Positions 21,525 to 30,358 of a stretch of DNA of 64,000 bases are shown here, one piece after another (position 1 is the stretch's first letter; each line of letters starts with the position of its first letter). Under the pieces are notes generated by a model, which was not told the DNA's origin, made no database searches, and saw nothing but the letters and a program-made list of their open reading frames with translations. The translations under genes were made by a program, and so were the position numbers. The DNA is taken from positions 3,893 to 67,892 of the forward strand of contig CAZTHK010000019.1 in NCBI GenBank assembly GCA_964613215.1, given 5' to 3'. This DNA is from CAZTHK01 sp964613215 (GTDB lineage: Bacteria; Krumholzibacteriota; Krumholzibacteriia; Krumholzibacteriales; CAZTHK01).

Positions 21525-21540
21525 TGTTTCACGTGAAACA
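21525..21540. promoter_or_regulatory. parS site 3 (perfect)
   Basis: This is an exact 16-base match to the parS consensus, 90 bases beyond the start of site 2. The three sites stand about 7.5 kb from oriC and 1.4 kb before parA. The rest of the 310-base gap (21344-21653) shows no gene. Confidence 0.96.
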
Positions 21541-21653
21541 CCCTTTAATTGATATTCCTTTTGTAATAGAGGCCCGTTTTTTGTTGATTTAGCTGGTGAG
21601 CGGGGATATACTTCAATACAATATAAGGCAGTCAGTCTTTATGGGAGGTTGAG

Positions 21654-22886
21654 ATGAGGGAAAAGTCCCTGCTTTTATTAACCTTGCTGGTTTTATCAAC
21701 ACTTCTGGCGTTTCATCAGGGTTGCAAGAGAAAGATCACATTCGATAATGAGCCGCCTGAAGATATAATTATTAGCTCTTCTGCCTGCATATCCTGGACA
21801 AACAGGACTATGTCATTTAGCGCGGAAGCCAGGGATTCCGATGGCGATCCCCTGTATTACACATGGTCGGCCAGTGGCGGCAGTTTTACGGGAAATGGCA
21901 GCGATAGCAATAAGGGCGGTTCAGTTTTGTGGAAAGCCCCCGATACCCCCGGATATGAAACAGTGGAAGTGACTGTGACCGACAGGGTGGAGGAGAGATC
22001 GAGGAGCAGGGGAATCATTGTGGGCGAGGAGATCCCCTCCTACTTCACCGGAAACAGCACTCTCGACTCACAGGCTTATCCCTATGTGATATCGAAAGAT
22101 GGAAGAGCGGTAATTCCTCAGGGCAGTTCTGTAACCATAGAAGAAGGAGTTGAAGTACTTGTTTTCATGCGCACCGGGGGAATAGAGGTTAACGGAAGTT
22201 TGAATGTAGAAGGTGGGAGGGGGAGCGAGGTTGTAATAGCTCCATACGAATGTGGTGGCGAAGAGAACACCTGGAGCGGGATAAAGTTTTCAGGCAATAC
22301 AGCCAGGGGGAATATATCCTATCTGAATCTCGCTTCTGCTATTGAGGGCGTTTCCATCGAGGATGGAGCCAGAGTGGAGATAGACAACAGCAGTTTCATA
22401 GAAAACACCACCTTCGGCCTTGCGGCATATTCATCAACTGAGTTAACTGCTTCCAATTGTGTCATATGGAATAATGAGAAAGGGGTTAATATAGATGGAG
22501 CCAATGCCAGCTTCACCTACTGTTCGATAAGGTATAGCAGTGAGGAAGGGATGGTGATATTCGGCCCATCCAGCGCAGATGTTTCCATACAGAGTTCAGT
22601 CATAGCAAATAATCTGGTGGGAATCTCCCTTCAGGCGGAGGTTTCTCCGGTTATAAACGAGTGTTCAATCTACCTTAATGTCAACTCGCTGGGAGAGGGA
22701 TATGCCATAGGCCTCTCCGCAGCTTATACGGGAACCGATACCATAGACGCAAGATACAATTATTTCGGAAGGAATTATGTGACCGAAGAGGATATAGCCG
22801 GAATCATATACGATGGCAATGATGTTCCCGGGATAGAAGGGATGATAGATTTCTCGAATTTTTATCAGTACGATCCTAACGATTAG
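21654..22886 (+). CDS. Exported beta-helix protein with PKD-like domain
   Basis: This 410-residue protein has an N-terminal signal peptide and a Cys at residue 24 (H-Q-G-C). That could be a lipobox, although the residues before the Cys are not ideal. Residues 30-125 form a PKD/Ig-like domain (A-R-D-S-D-G-D-P-L-Y-Y-T-W-S-A). Residues 130-400 form a right-handed parallel beta-helix of short repeats (for example S-S-F-I-E-N-T, N-C-V-I-W-N-N, C-S-I-R-Y-S). The function is unknown; the fold suggests binding of cell-surface polymer. GGGAGGTT lies seven bases before the ATG. It is placed between parS and parA on the same strand, with 27 bases to parA, so parAB may be read from its promoter. Confidence 0.75.
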   Translation: MREKSLLLLTLLVLSTLLAFHQGCKRKITFDNEPPEDIIISSSACISWTNRTMSFSAEARDSDGDPLYYTWSASGGSFTGNGSDSNKGGSVLWKAPDTPGYETVEVTVTDRVEERSRSRGIIVGEEIPSYFTGNSTLDSQAYPYVISKDGRAVIPQGSSVTIEEGVEVLVFMRTGGIEVNGSLNVEGGRGSEVVIAPYECGGEENTWSGIKFSGNTARGNISYLNLASAIEGVSIEDGARVEIDNSSFIENTTFGLAAYSSTELTASNCVIWNNEKGVNIDGANASFTYCSIRYSSEEGMVIFGPSSADVSIQSSVIANNLVGISLQAEVSPVINECSIYLNVNSLGEGYAIGLSAAYTGTDTIDARYNYFGRNYVTEEDIAGIIYDGNDVPGIEGMIDFSNFYQYDPND

Positions 22887-22913
22887 GGTGGAAAGTAAAG
22901 GCGAGGAGGAGTA

Positions 22914-23738
22914 ATGGGGAAGATAGTAGCAATAGCAAATCAGAAGGGCGGGGTGGGAAAAACAACTACCGCTGTTAACCTTGGCGCCAGCCTGGGTGCG
23001 GCCGAGCAGAAGGTTCTGCTGGTGGATGCCGATCCGCAGGCTAATGCCAGCAGCGGGCTGGGGATAAGGGTAGAAGAGGGCGAAAAAACAACTTACCACG
23101 TCATAATCGGTGCTGCCGAACCGGACGAAGCCATAATAAGGGGTGAATTGGTGGATCTTTTGCCCTCCCATACCTCCCTTACCGGCGCTGAGGTAGAGCT
23201 GGTTTCACAGATTGCCAGGGAGAAAAAGCTTCGTAAGGCACTGTCGGGTATAAGAAGCCGTTACGATTTTATCATTATAGACAGCCCCCCCAGCCTGGGG
23301 CTGTTAACCCTCAATACACTGACAGCGGCTGATTCTGTACTTATACCTATTCAGTGCGAGTATTATGCACTGGAGGGTTTGAGCCAGCTTCTGTCAACCA
23401 TACGGATGGTGCAGAAACACCTCAATCCCGATCTGAGGATAGAGGGTGTTCTTCTGACCATGTATGACAGGCGGCTGAGGCTTTCCAGCCAGGTTGCCGA
23501 GGAGGTTTTGTCATACTTCGGAGACGGGGTTTACGAGACAGAGATACCCCGGAATGTAAGATTAAGCGAATGTCCCAGCTTCGGCAAGCCGGCACTTCTG
23601 TACGACGCCAACAGTTCTGGAGCCGAGGCTTATCTCAAGCTGGCTGCTGAGTTTTTCCGCAAACAGGATGGACACGGGACCGGTGAGGGGGGCAAGCTTG
23701 GACAACAGGAACAGAAAGCGGCAGGAAGGAGAAGATAA
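22914..23738 (+). CDS. parA: Chromosome partitioning ATPase ParA/Soj
   Basis: ParA is the P-loop ATPase that drives segregation of ParB-parS complexes. The main fold has a deviant Walker A K-G-G-V-G-K-T-T at residues 11-18, D-A-D-P-Q-A-N-A and D-S-P-P-S-L-G. The 274 residues include a C-terminal tail of about 20 charged residues. It lies 27 bases after the beta-helix gene and one base before the TTG of parB, with three parS sites 1.4 kb upstream. Confidence 0.96.
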   Translation: MGKIVAIANQKGGVGKTTTAVNLGASLGAAEQKVLLVDADPQANASSGLGIRVEEGEKTTYHVIIGAAEPDEAIIRGELVDLLPSHTSLTGAEVELVSQIAREKKLRKALSGIRSRYDFIIIDSPPSLGLLTLNTLTAADSVLIPIQCEYYALEGLSQLLSTIRMVQKHLNPDLRIEGVLLTMYDRRLRLSSQVAEEVLSYFGDGVYETEIPRNVRLSECPSFGKPALLYDANSSGAEAYLKLAAEFFRKQDGHGTGEGGKLGQQEQKAAGRRR

Positions 23739-23739
23739 A

Positions 23740-24594
23740 TTGGGAAAGAAAGTTCTGGGGAGGGGGCTGGAAGCCCTGATATCACAGGATCTCAGGGATG
23801 ATATATCGCAGAATGAAAGGATAACGGAGCTCGAGATAGACCGGATAAGGCCAAATCCCTATCAACCCAGAGACAACTTCGACGAAAGCAGGCTTAAAGA
23901 GCTATCCTCTTCGATAGAGAGCAATGGGGTTCTGCAGCCGGTGGTGGTAAGGAGGAAGGGTGATGAATATGAACTGGTGGTGGGTGAGAGGAGGCTGAGA
24001 GCAGCCAGGATGGCGGGGAGGGAATATATACCGGCCATAGTAAGGCAGCTTGAGGATAAGGATTCTCTCAAGCTGGCGCTGATGGAGAATCTTCAGAGGG
24101 AGGACCTGAATCCGCTGGAGGAGGCCCGTGGCTACAGCATGCTCAGAAAGAAGTTCGATCTTTCCAGCAGTGATATAGCCGGGATTCTGGGCAAGCACAG
24201 GAGCACTGTTGCGAATATGCTCAGGCTGTTGAAACTTCCCGGGGAGGTAAAGAAGCTTCTGGAGGGGGGAATGATCAGCGCCGGCCATGCCAGGGCGTTG
24301 CTCTCCATAGAGGGGGATGAAGAAAAGATAGAGTGGGCCCGGAGGGTGGCCGGACAGGGTGTTAACGTGAGGGAGCTGGAGAGGGCTGCATCCGGTGGAA
24401 GAAGGCCGGCCTCCAGGGGGGTAAGGAGGCAGGACCCCCGGGTATTGGCGATTCAGGAGGCTCTGGAGGAGCATCTGGGAACCAGAGTACGGATAAAGAC
24501 AAAGAAGAAGGGCGGGGAGATATCTGTGCAATACTATACAGATGAAGGCCTGGAGGGGGTACTTGAGCGGATGGGAGTTGAGCTGGAGCTCTAA
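23740..24594 (+). CDS. parB: Chromosome partitioning protein ParB/Spo0J
   Basis: ParB binds parS, slides on DNA as a CTP-dependent clamp and recruits ParA. It has 284 residues when started at TTG 23740, the start supported by AAGGAG nine bases upstream and by the typical first residues G-K-K-V-L-G-R-G-L-E-A-L-I. The N-terminal CTPase domain has P-N-P-Y-Q-P-R and G-E-R-R-L-R-A-A. The helix-turn-helix follows (I-A-G-I-L-G-K-H-R-S-T-V-A-N), and the C-terminus is the dimerisation domain. An upstream start at 23668 would overlap parA and add unrelated residues. Confidence 0.94.
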   Translation: MGKKVLGRGLEALISQDLRDDISQNERITELEIDRIRPNPYQPRDNFDESRLKELSSSIESNGVLQPVVVRRKGDEYELVVGERRLRAARMAGREYIPAIVRQLEDKDSLKLALMENLQREDLNPLEEARGYSMLRKKFDLSSSDIAGILGKHRSTVANMLRLLKLPGEVKKLLEGGMISAGHARALLSIEGDEEKIEWARRVAGQGVNVRELERAASGGRRPASRGVRRQDPRVLAIQEALEEHLGTRVRIKTKKKGGEISVQYYTDEGLEGVLERMGVELEL

Positions 24595-24637
24595 ACATGG
24601 CAGGAAGCCAGGGAGAAGGACCTCAAAAGGGAGATGG

Positions 24638-25414
24638 ATGAAAAAGGATACTTTTTCTGTAATAATTGTCCCGCATGATGTAGACAAGACACACACCTAC
24701 CGGATTTCATACAGGCTTTTCTATGCTCTCCTCGCTATTCTGGGTATAGGTGTAGTGGTAATTATAATGTTTGTATTAACTTACGGGAGGCTGCTGATAA
24801 AAGCGCGGGAATCAGTGATGCTGGAGCGGAAGGTTGAGAAGCTGGTACATAAGAACAGCAAGATGGATGAGATTCTGAGAGAAATGGCTCAGATAAAATC
24901 AATGGATAGAAAAATAAGGGGGATGCTGGGGGTCAAGGTTGAGCAGGACAGCAGCAGGGGGCCGGAAAGGAGTCCCGGCTATACGGCCGGGAGCAGGGAG
25001 ACTGCTGATCAGCAGGCCAGGCTGCTTAAGGCCACTCCCAGCTCGTGGCCTGTAAGAGGTTATATTACAAGAGGTTTTGAGATTGGACCGTCGAAGGATT
25101 CGAATGAGTATCATTCCGGAGTTGATATTGCGGTGGAGAGGGGAACCCCGGTCAGGGCAGCAGCTTCCGGATACGTGGTGGAGGCCGGATGGGATGATGT
25201 GTTTGGATACAGGGTGATAATAGATCATGGATTCGGCATGAAGACACTTTACGGGCATAACCAGAGATTGGTAGTATTGAAGAACGAAACCGTGAGCAGA
25301 GGGCAGACCATAGCTTACAGCGGGAGTTCAGGAAGCAGCTCTGCTCCGCATCTTCATTTTGAGGTAATTCGCAACAACATCCCGGTGGACCCGCTGGATT
25401 ATCTTAATAGGTAA
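24638..25414 (+). CDS. M23 family metallopeptidase (LytM-type), membrane anchored
   Basis: This is a cell-wall peptidase of 258 residues, started at the ATG at 24638 with AAGGGAG upstream. A short cytoplasmic stretch is followed by one membrane helix (about residues 28-52), a coiled coil (residues 60-95) and a C-terminal LytM domain. The zinc site looks complete: H-S-G-V-D (first His and Asp) and H-L-H-F-E. It probably cuts peptide cross-links in peptidoglycan in the periplasm. It is followed within two bases by a bactofilin gene, a frequent pairing in which the bactofilin scaffold positions the peptidase to shape the cell. Confidence 0.9.
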   Translation: MKKDTFSVIIVPHDVDKTHTYRISYRLFYALLAILGIGVVVIIMFVLTYGRLLIKARESVMLERKVEKLVHKNSKMDEILREMAQIKSMDRKIRGMLGVKVEQDSSRGPERSPGYTAGSRETADQQARLLKATPSSWPVRGYITRGFEIGPSKDSNEYHSGVDIAVERGTPVRAAASGYVVEAGWDDVFGYRVIIDHGFGMKTLYGHNQRLVVLKNETVSRGQTIAYSGSSGSSSAPHLHFEVIRNNIPVDPLDYLNR

Positions 25415-25416
25415 GG

Positions 25417-25908
25417 ATGGTTAAAATGGCTGGAAAGAGAGAAAGGAAGGGTTCGATGTTTGGAAAAGAAGAAGAGAATGTTCCCGGGGAGGGAAAAATG
25501 AACTCAATTGTAGGCAAAGGGTGCAAGGTCAACGGGACAGTGGATATTCAGGAGGGAACCATAAGGGTGGATGGAGAGTTCGAAGGGACTTTGAACTGCC
25601 CGGCAACCCTCTATGTGGGCAAGAGCGGTCGGGTAAAAGCGGATGTTAATGTGAAGAACGCTATAGTGGGGGGAAAGGTTTTAGGCAATATAGTCGCGAA
25701 AAACAAGATAGAGCTGCAAGCGGGATGCAGGGTGGAGGGTGACTTGAAAACCAGCCGGCTGGTCATAGATGAAGGCGTTTTCTTCGAGGGTTCCTGCAAG
25801 ATGAGCCCGGAAGGCAAGGGCGGGGAAAGCCCGGAGAAGGGTTTGGGAGGAAGGAAGCAGGGGATGAAGAATGAGAGCGGGGAGGGGGAGAAGGATAAAG
25901 TCAGGTAG
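25417..25908 (+). CDS. Bactofilin
   Basis: Bactofilins are cytoskeletal polymers made of a right-handed beta-helix. The 163 residues have the DUF583 core at about residues 28-130 (I-V-G-K-G-C-K-V-N-G-T-V, then repeats such as G-G-K-V-L-G-N-I-V-A-K-N-K-I-E-L), flanked by charged, disordered tails. The true start could be the ATG at 25426, which has AAGGA nine bases upstream. The gene abuts the M23 peptidase, suggesting a joint role in cell shape or in a local envelope structure. Confidence 0.9.
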   Translation: MVKMAGKRERKGSMFGKEEENVPGEGKMNSIVGKGCKVNGTVDIQEGTIRVDGEFEGTLNCPATLYVGKSGRVKADVNVKNAIVGGKVLGNIVAKNKIELQAGCRVEGDLKTSRLVIDEGVFFEGSCKMSPEGKGGESPEKGLGGRKQGMKNESGEGEKDKVR

Positions 25909-25954
25909 GATGTATTTTGCTCCTCTGAAAATAGATGTTATAAGAGTCAGAGCA

Positions 25955-25988
25955 AGAAAAATGCCCGGGGCGGGTTTCCACCCCGGGC
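25955..25988 (-). terminator. Rho-independent terminator of hsp20
   Basis: A perfect 8-base stem GCCCGGGG/CCCCGGGC (25963-25970 and 25981-25988) with a 10-base loop. On the minus strand it is followed by ATTTTTCTT. It sits between the converging bactofilin and hsp20 genes and could also slow plus-strand transcription. Confidence 0.8.
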
Positions 25989-26013
25989 TTCGGGCTGCTT
26001 GATCGACAGGTTC

Positions 26014-26463
26014 TTAATCGACCTTGACCTTGATCTCTTTGGGTTTTTCCTCCTCTGTCTTGGGTATCTTCACCGTAAGGACACCATTCTTGAATCTGGC
26101 GTTTATCTCCTCCTGATTGACGTTTTCAGGAAGAGTGAAGTTCCTGGCAAACTCGCCATAGCACCGTTCGGTGATATGGTAGTTTTTGTCATCCTTTTCT
26201 TTCTCCAGCTTCTTCTCTCCCTTGATATAAAGTTGGTTGTCCTTAACGTCGATGTCGATATCCTTCTTATCCATTCCGGGAAGTTCGGCTGTTACGGTAT
26301 AGCCATTCTTGTCCTCCTCCACATCCACCCGTGGTGTCCACACAGCAGGCTCGTTTTCCGCCGTATATCTTCCCGGTACGTTGAAGAAATTGTCCATGAA
26401 CCGTGTCATTTCATTACCAAGGTCAAAGAGATCTCTGGTCGGTTTCCATCTTACCAGTGTCAT
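26014..26463 (-). CDS. Small heat-shock protein Hsp20
   Basis: This is an ATP-independent chaperone that holds unfolding proteins. The 149 residues contain the alpha-crystallin domain (about residues 40-135): W-T-P-R-V-D-V-E-E, E-L-P-G-M, G-E-F-A-R-N-F-T-L-P and the conserved A-R-F-K-N-G-V-L-T-V-K-I-P-K. The ATG has AAAGGAGG upstream. A terminator follows the gene. A sigma-54-type promoter motif lies about 70 bases upstream. Confidence 0.95.
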   Translation of the reverse strand: MTLVRWKPTRDLFDLGNEMTRFMDNFFNVPGRYTAENEPAVWTPRVDVEEDKNGYTVTAELPGMDKKDIDIDVKDNQLYIKGEKKLEKEKDDKNYHITERCYGEFARNFTLPENVNQEEINARFKNGVLTVKIPKTEEEKPKEIKVKVD

Positions 26464-26836
26464 CTCGCACCTCCTTTTTGATTTACCGTTTAGTTACTTT
26501 TCTCAACTTCGCATCTTCTGTTTTTAATATACTGCATTTTGCATGCCAATATGGTGAGCTGCCTTTTATTTTGTTTATTGACAATAGGTTATGCAGAAAT
26601 GAGGCTATATTGTTTCAATGCTAAGCAGAAAAAGCGTACGCCAATTATGTCATTGTGGCAGCTTATAATTATATATTATGTCATTGTGGCGCTGTCTGTG
26701 TGGCAGCCTTTCTGTCAGATCGATGAAAATTTTAAAGTTATGGGGATTCGGGGTCGAAAAACAGGGAAGCAGTGTCCGGCTTTAATGCTCGGCCAGACGG
26801 TGCCGGATTGGTGGAATTGATAAGTATCAGGCTTAC
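26464..26836. other. hsp20-subtilase divergent intergenic region with short direct repeat
   Basis: This is 373 A+T-rich bases without a credible gene; an open frame at 26539-26820 lacks protein-like features. It contains the 16-base direct repeat ATTATGTCATTGTGGC at 26644-26659 and 26675-26690 (31 bases apart). The spacing of three turns of DNA suits a repeated protein-binding site ahead of the subtilase gene. Confidence 0.4.
26532..26549 (-). promoter_or_regulatory. Candidate sigma-54 promoter of hsp20
   Basis: On the minus strand the sequence is TTGGCATGCAAAATGCAG. It fits the sigma-54 pattern TTGGCACG-N4-TTGCA with the exact GG-N10-GC spacing and two mismatches. The expected start point is about 60 bases before the hsp20 ATG. 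The window also encodes a sigma-54 activator (58923-60272). Confidence 0.45.
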
Positions 26837-29800
26837 ATGCGGGGAGGTAATATTTTGCCCTTGCCCGGCTTATTATCGGAGATGTGGTTGTGTCTTGTGG
26901 TTGCTGCTCTGACCTGCGGCGGCATCCCGGAAGCTGCAGATGGCGAAACAGTTGAATATGCCGTATCAGATGACACCTATAGATTGCCCGAGAACGAAAA
27001 CATCCGGTTGAAAAAACAGTTCACCCGCAGGGAAGTAATGGAAACTGCCGGAGGGAGCGGGATTCCGAGTCCATTGGAATTACATTCGTACGGTATTGAT
27101 CCGCTGGCAGGGCAGCAGTGGAGTCATATGCGGACGGGAGTGGCGGAGGCATGGGAGGAGAGCTGCGGGAAGGGGGTGGTGATTGCTGTTATTGATACCG
27201 GCTGTGATATGGATCACCCGGACCTGAAGGAGAATATCTGGACTAACCAGCTCGAGGAGGCGGGTTTGCCGGGAGTGGATGATGATGGAAATGGCTATGT
27301 TGATGATATTCGTGGATGGGACTTCGTTTCGGTTGGACCCGAAGAGGTGGCAGATGGGGAGGACCCCGGGCCACCCGATAATAATCCAGAAGACCGGCAT
27401 GGCCATGGAACCATGGTGGCCGGAATTGCAGCTGCGGTGAGGGGGAATGGATTGGGGATAAGGGGGGTTGCCCCGGAGGCTGAACTGATGATACTCAGAG
27501 CGGGCTACCGGTCGGCGGAGGGTGACGGTTTGCTCCGGCTGAATGATGTGGTGGAGGCGGTTTACTATGCCCTGAACAGGGGGGCGGATATAATAAATAT
27601 GAGCTTTGAGGGGGAAAGGACTCCACTCCTCGAGGAAGCAATACAAGAAGCACTGGACAGTGGAGTGGTAGTGGTCGGTTCCGCCGGCGGGGATGGGAGC
27701 TTTCCGGCTGCCATGGAGGGTGTTATCTCTGTATCCGCTGTGGCCGGTGGTGATGTAATACCGCCATTCGCTCCGGTCGGCGGATGTGTCGATTGCTACG
27801 CCCCCGGTGTTTCGGTGTGGACAACCTCGCCCGGAGGGTACCTCAGGGTCAGCGGAACTTCATTTGCCGCTCCCTTTGTCTCAGGCTGTTCAGCCCTGCT
27901 GAAATGTATAAACCCCGGCTGGAGGAGTGAAATGGTGGCGGCTCAGATTATTAATACCACCGATTCGAAAGGCGCCGGGAGCCGGGGTTACTCCAAACCG
28001 GATAAAGCTGGAATATGCAGGATGGACAGGGCGGTTAAAGCACCGCCGGAGAAGATAATAGGAGTGGAGGGAGTTCAGCTTTTCGAGATGTGTGGAGATG
28101 GGGATTCGGTAGTTGAGGGGGGTGAAGGTTTCCGCCTGAAATTAAAGATCAGGAATATGTGGGATTTTATCGGGGAGGCCGGGATAACTCTTAAAAGTGA
28201 GAATCAGGGAGTGGTGGTATGTGAACCGGATGGTGGTGTGGTTGGCCCCCTTGAAGTGTCGGATACGGCGGAGATATACTTCGGATGCCGGCTGGAGCGA
28301 CATGCAGACACCGGTTCTGAGCTGCCGATGAGGGTGGATTGCCTTCTGGACGGGGTGGATTTCCAGACCCGGTTTGCCATCCCGCTGAATGGTGATATAC
28401 CCCTGAGATTGACGGTTATGGAGACCAGGGAACTGCGGGGTAATGGCAACGGGGGCCCTGATCCCGGCGAGACTATTCTCGTCAGGGCTGTTATTAGGAA
28501 TAGCGGGAGGGATATCAGCGGGGCCCGGGTAAGGCCGGGTGGCTCTCAGGGGGGCATAAGCATAGAGGATATTTCCCTGGAGAAGAGCAGTATCCCCTCC
28601 GGAGAGTATACCGGCCTGGGGGTAAAAATTCATCTCTCTGATTATATTGAAAAGGGCCTGACCGGCTTCCCCCTGGTGGTGGAGTGGGCTGATTACCATG
28701 TCCCGGTGAATGTGGATATTTGGGTTTCATTCAGGGGAGACCGGCAGGACGCAATACCTCCGTCATTGTGCCAGGGGGGAGCGGGGCATATGGGACTGTA
28801 CCGGGAAATTCCGGAGCCTCCTCTGGAATACCTCTGGGTAACCAGGCTGGAGGGGGATGTATCCATGGTGGGAAGGGTGGTGGCCGGCGGGAATGGCATA
28901 TTTGCAGCAGGGGACAGGGGGGATAGCAGGGTGGTATATTCCATCCGGGATTCTAACGGAGCTGTAAGATGGAAAAGGATATTAGGGGGGGGAGTGGGAA
29001 AGACCCCGGTTGCCTGTGTCTGGTACAGGGGTATATGTTATGTGGGGGGAGGAAGTATACTTTATGCCCTGACGGGTGAGACCGGACATAATATCTGGGT
29101 ATACGGTAAAATTCCGGAAGGTCAGGAGTGTCGTACAGGCGAACCGGCAGTTTACCATGACAGGCTGATTGCCACTGTCCACTGTCCCGGCGGAGGGGAC
29201 AGGATAGTTGCTCTTGATCCATATACCGGGCGGTTGATCTGGGAGAAAGTGCTGAGAGAGGGGGAGTATCTTCCCCCCTGGCCCCCCGCATGCGGGAGAG
29301 AATCAATTTATCTGGGAGATGGAAGGGGTGTGGTGAGGGCACTGTCGGAGAGGAGCGGGGATATAATATGGACTGCTGTTACCGGAGGTAGCCCCTCTGC
29401 TCCGCTGATGCTGACAGACGACCTGTTGATATCGGTAAGCGGAGAGGGCGGCATATCAGCTCTGCATCCTGACGACGGATCGAAAGCCTGGGAGGGGGAG
29501 GCCGGCGGAGCACCTGTCTCATTCCCCGTCTCAAACGGTGAAATGATTGGAGTGCTTTATTCTACAGGGGAGGAGCGGCTTATCAGGTTGATCCGTGAGG
29601 AGGACGGGAGAACCGTATGGGTGGGTGCTGCAGGGGTAAATGAGGCCCGGGGAATGATATCTTCGGGGGATGAAATCTATGTGACCGGCAGGGGTGGAGA
29701 GGTGGCAGTGCTGGATCTGAAGCGGGGAGAAGGGGGAAAGCAGTCATACTGTGTGGAGGGGCTTGCCGGGGTAGATGAAAGGGCCTTGAGTGGACCGGCA

Positions 29801-30169
29801 TATGCCGCAGGGGGCAGGATGTACCTGGCGATGAATGGTAACGGGGTTAACTGGATGGGAGCAGTGGGAAGAAAACAGGCTCCGCGGAATAATCATATGC
29901 TAAAGGTCGGTAATTACCCCAATCCATTCAATCCTTCCACGGTGATTTTATTGTTTCTTCCGGAGTCGGAAAGCGTTTCCGCAGATATTTTCGATGCCGG
30001 GGGAAGACATATAAGGACCCTGGTCAGGGATCGGCTCCAGGGGGGGAGAGTGGAGATACGCTGGGATGGAAGGAATGGCAGGGGGGCGGGAGTGAGGCCC
30101 GGAGTATATTTCTGCCGGGTCAGGGCAGGCGAAAAGACAGCCACCAGGAAGTTATTGCTGGTGAGATAG
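26837..30169 (+). CDS. Secreted subtilisin-family (S8) peptidase with PQQ-like propeller and sorting-like domain
   Basis: This is a 1110-residue exported serine peptidase. The catalytic triad is present: Asp in V-I-D-T-G-C-D near residue 117, His in H-G-H-G-T near residue 188 and Ser in G-T-S-F-A-A-P near residue 340. Residues 400-640 are beta-rich. Residues 660-1010 look like PQQ-type propeller blades (for example W-K-R-I-L-G-G-G, L-T-G-E-T-G-H-N-I-W, G-R-L-I-W-E-K). The end is a FlgD-like domain (Y-P-N-P-F-N-P ... T-R-K-L-L-L-V-R). The start may be TTG at 26855, seven bases after GGGGAGGT, which leaves a good signal peptide. It lies 190 bases before peptide locus 1 on the same strand; a role in processing that peptide is possible but unproven. 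Confidence 0.88.
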   Translation: MRGGNILPLPGLLSEMWLCLVVAALTCGGIPEAADGETVEYAVSDDTYRLPENENIRLKKQFTRREVMETAGGSGIPSPLELHSYGIDPLAGQQWSHMRTGVAEAWEESCGKGVVIAVIDTGCDMDHPDLKENIWTNQLEEAGLPGVDDDGNGYVDDIRGWDFVSVGPEEVADGEDPGPPDNNPEDRHGHGTMVAGIAAAVRGNGLGIRGVAPEAELMILRAGYRSAEGDGLLRLNDVVEAVYYALNRGADIINMSFEGERTPLLEEAIQEALDSGVVVVGSAGGDGSFPAAMEGVISVSAVAGGDVIPPFAPVGGCVDCYAPGVSVWTTSPGGYLRVSGTSFAAPFVSGCSALLKCINPGWRSEMVAAQIINTTDSKGAGSRGYSKPDKAGICRMDRAVKAPPEKIIGVEGVQLFEMCGDGDSVVEGGEGFRLKLKIRNMWDFIGEAGITLKSENQGVVVCEPDGGVVGPLEVSDTAEIYFGCRLERHADTGSELPMRVDCLLDGVDFQTRFAIPLNGDIPLRLTVMETRELRGNGNGGPDPGETILVRAVIRNSGRDISGARVRPGGSQGGISIEDISLEKSSIPSGEYTGLGVKIHLSDYIEKGLTGFPLVVEWADYHVPVNVDIWVSFRGDRQDAIPPSLCQGGAGHMGLYREIPEPPLEYLWVTRLEGDVSMVGRVVAGGNGIFAAGDRGDSRVVYSIRDSNGAVRWKRILGGGVGKTPVACVWYRGICYVGGGSILYALTGETGHNIWVYGKIPEGQECRTGEPAVYHDRLIATVHCPGGGDRIVALDPYTGRLIWEKVLREGEYLPPWPPACGRESIYLGDGRGVVRALSERSGDIIWTAVTGGSPSAPLMLTDDLLISVSGEGGISALHPDDGSKAWEGEAGGAPVSFPVSNGEMIGVLYSTGEERLIRLIREEDGRTVWVGAAGVNEARGMISSGDEIYVTGRGGEVAVLDLKRGEGGKQSYCVEGLAGVDERALSGPAYAAGGRMYLAMNGNGVNWMGAVGRKQAPRNNHMLKVGNYPNPFNPSTVILLFLPESESVSADIFDAGGRHIRTLVRDRLQGGRVEIRWDGRNGRGAGVRPGVYFCRVRAGEKTATRKLLLVR

Positions 30170-30172
30170 GTT

Positions 30173-30199
30173 CCCCGGCTGTCGCCGGTGCTGAAATTT
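30173..30199 (+). terminator. Weak terminator after the subtilase gene
   Basis: A 5-base stem CCGGC/GCCGG (30175-30179 and 30184-30188) is followed after a few bases by ATTTTTAT. It suggests that the subtilase and the precursor peptide are separate transcripts. Confidence 0.4.
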
Positions 30200-30244
30200 T
30201 TATAATAAAACCGGACCAACATTTCCGAATTGCAGGATTAGTTC

Positions 30245-30274
30245 TTGACAGGTTCGGGGAAAGTGATGTAACAT
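30245..30274 (+). promoter_or_regulatory. Candidate promoter of precursor peptide 1
   Basis: A perfect TTGACA (30245-30250) is followed by an 18-base spacer and TAACAT (30269-30274). The start of precursor 1 lies 85 bases downstream. Precursor 2 has a similar arrangement (TTGACA then TGTAACA). Confidence 0.45.
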
Positions 30275-30358
30275 ATCAAGTTGCATCAATTGGGTATACT
30301 TACAAAGAGCGGTAACTCCCTGATTCCCTGACTTCTTGCTAATAGGGAGGTGAGAAGT

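Noticed and set aside
26539..26820. 93-codon plus-strand open frame between hsp20 and the subtilase gene
   Set aside because: It overlaps the promoter region, contains the direct repeat and has no protein-like features.
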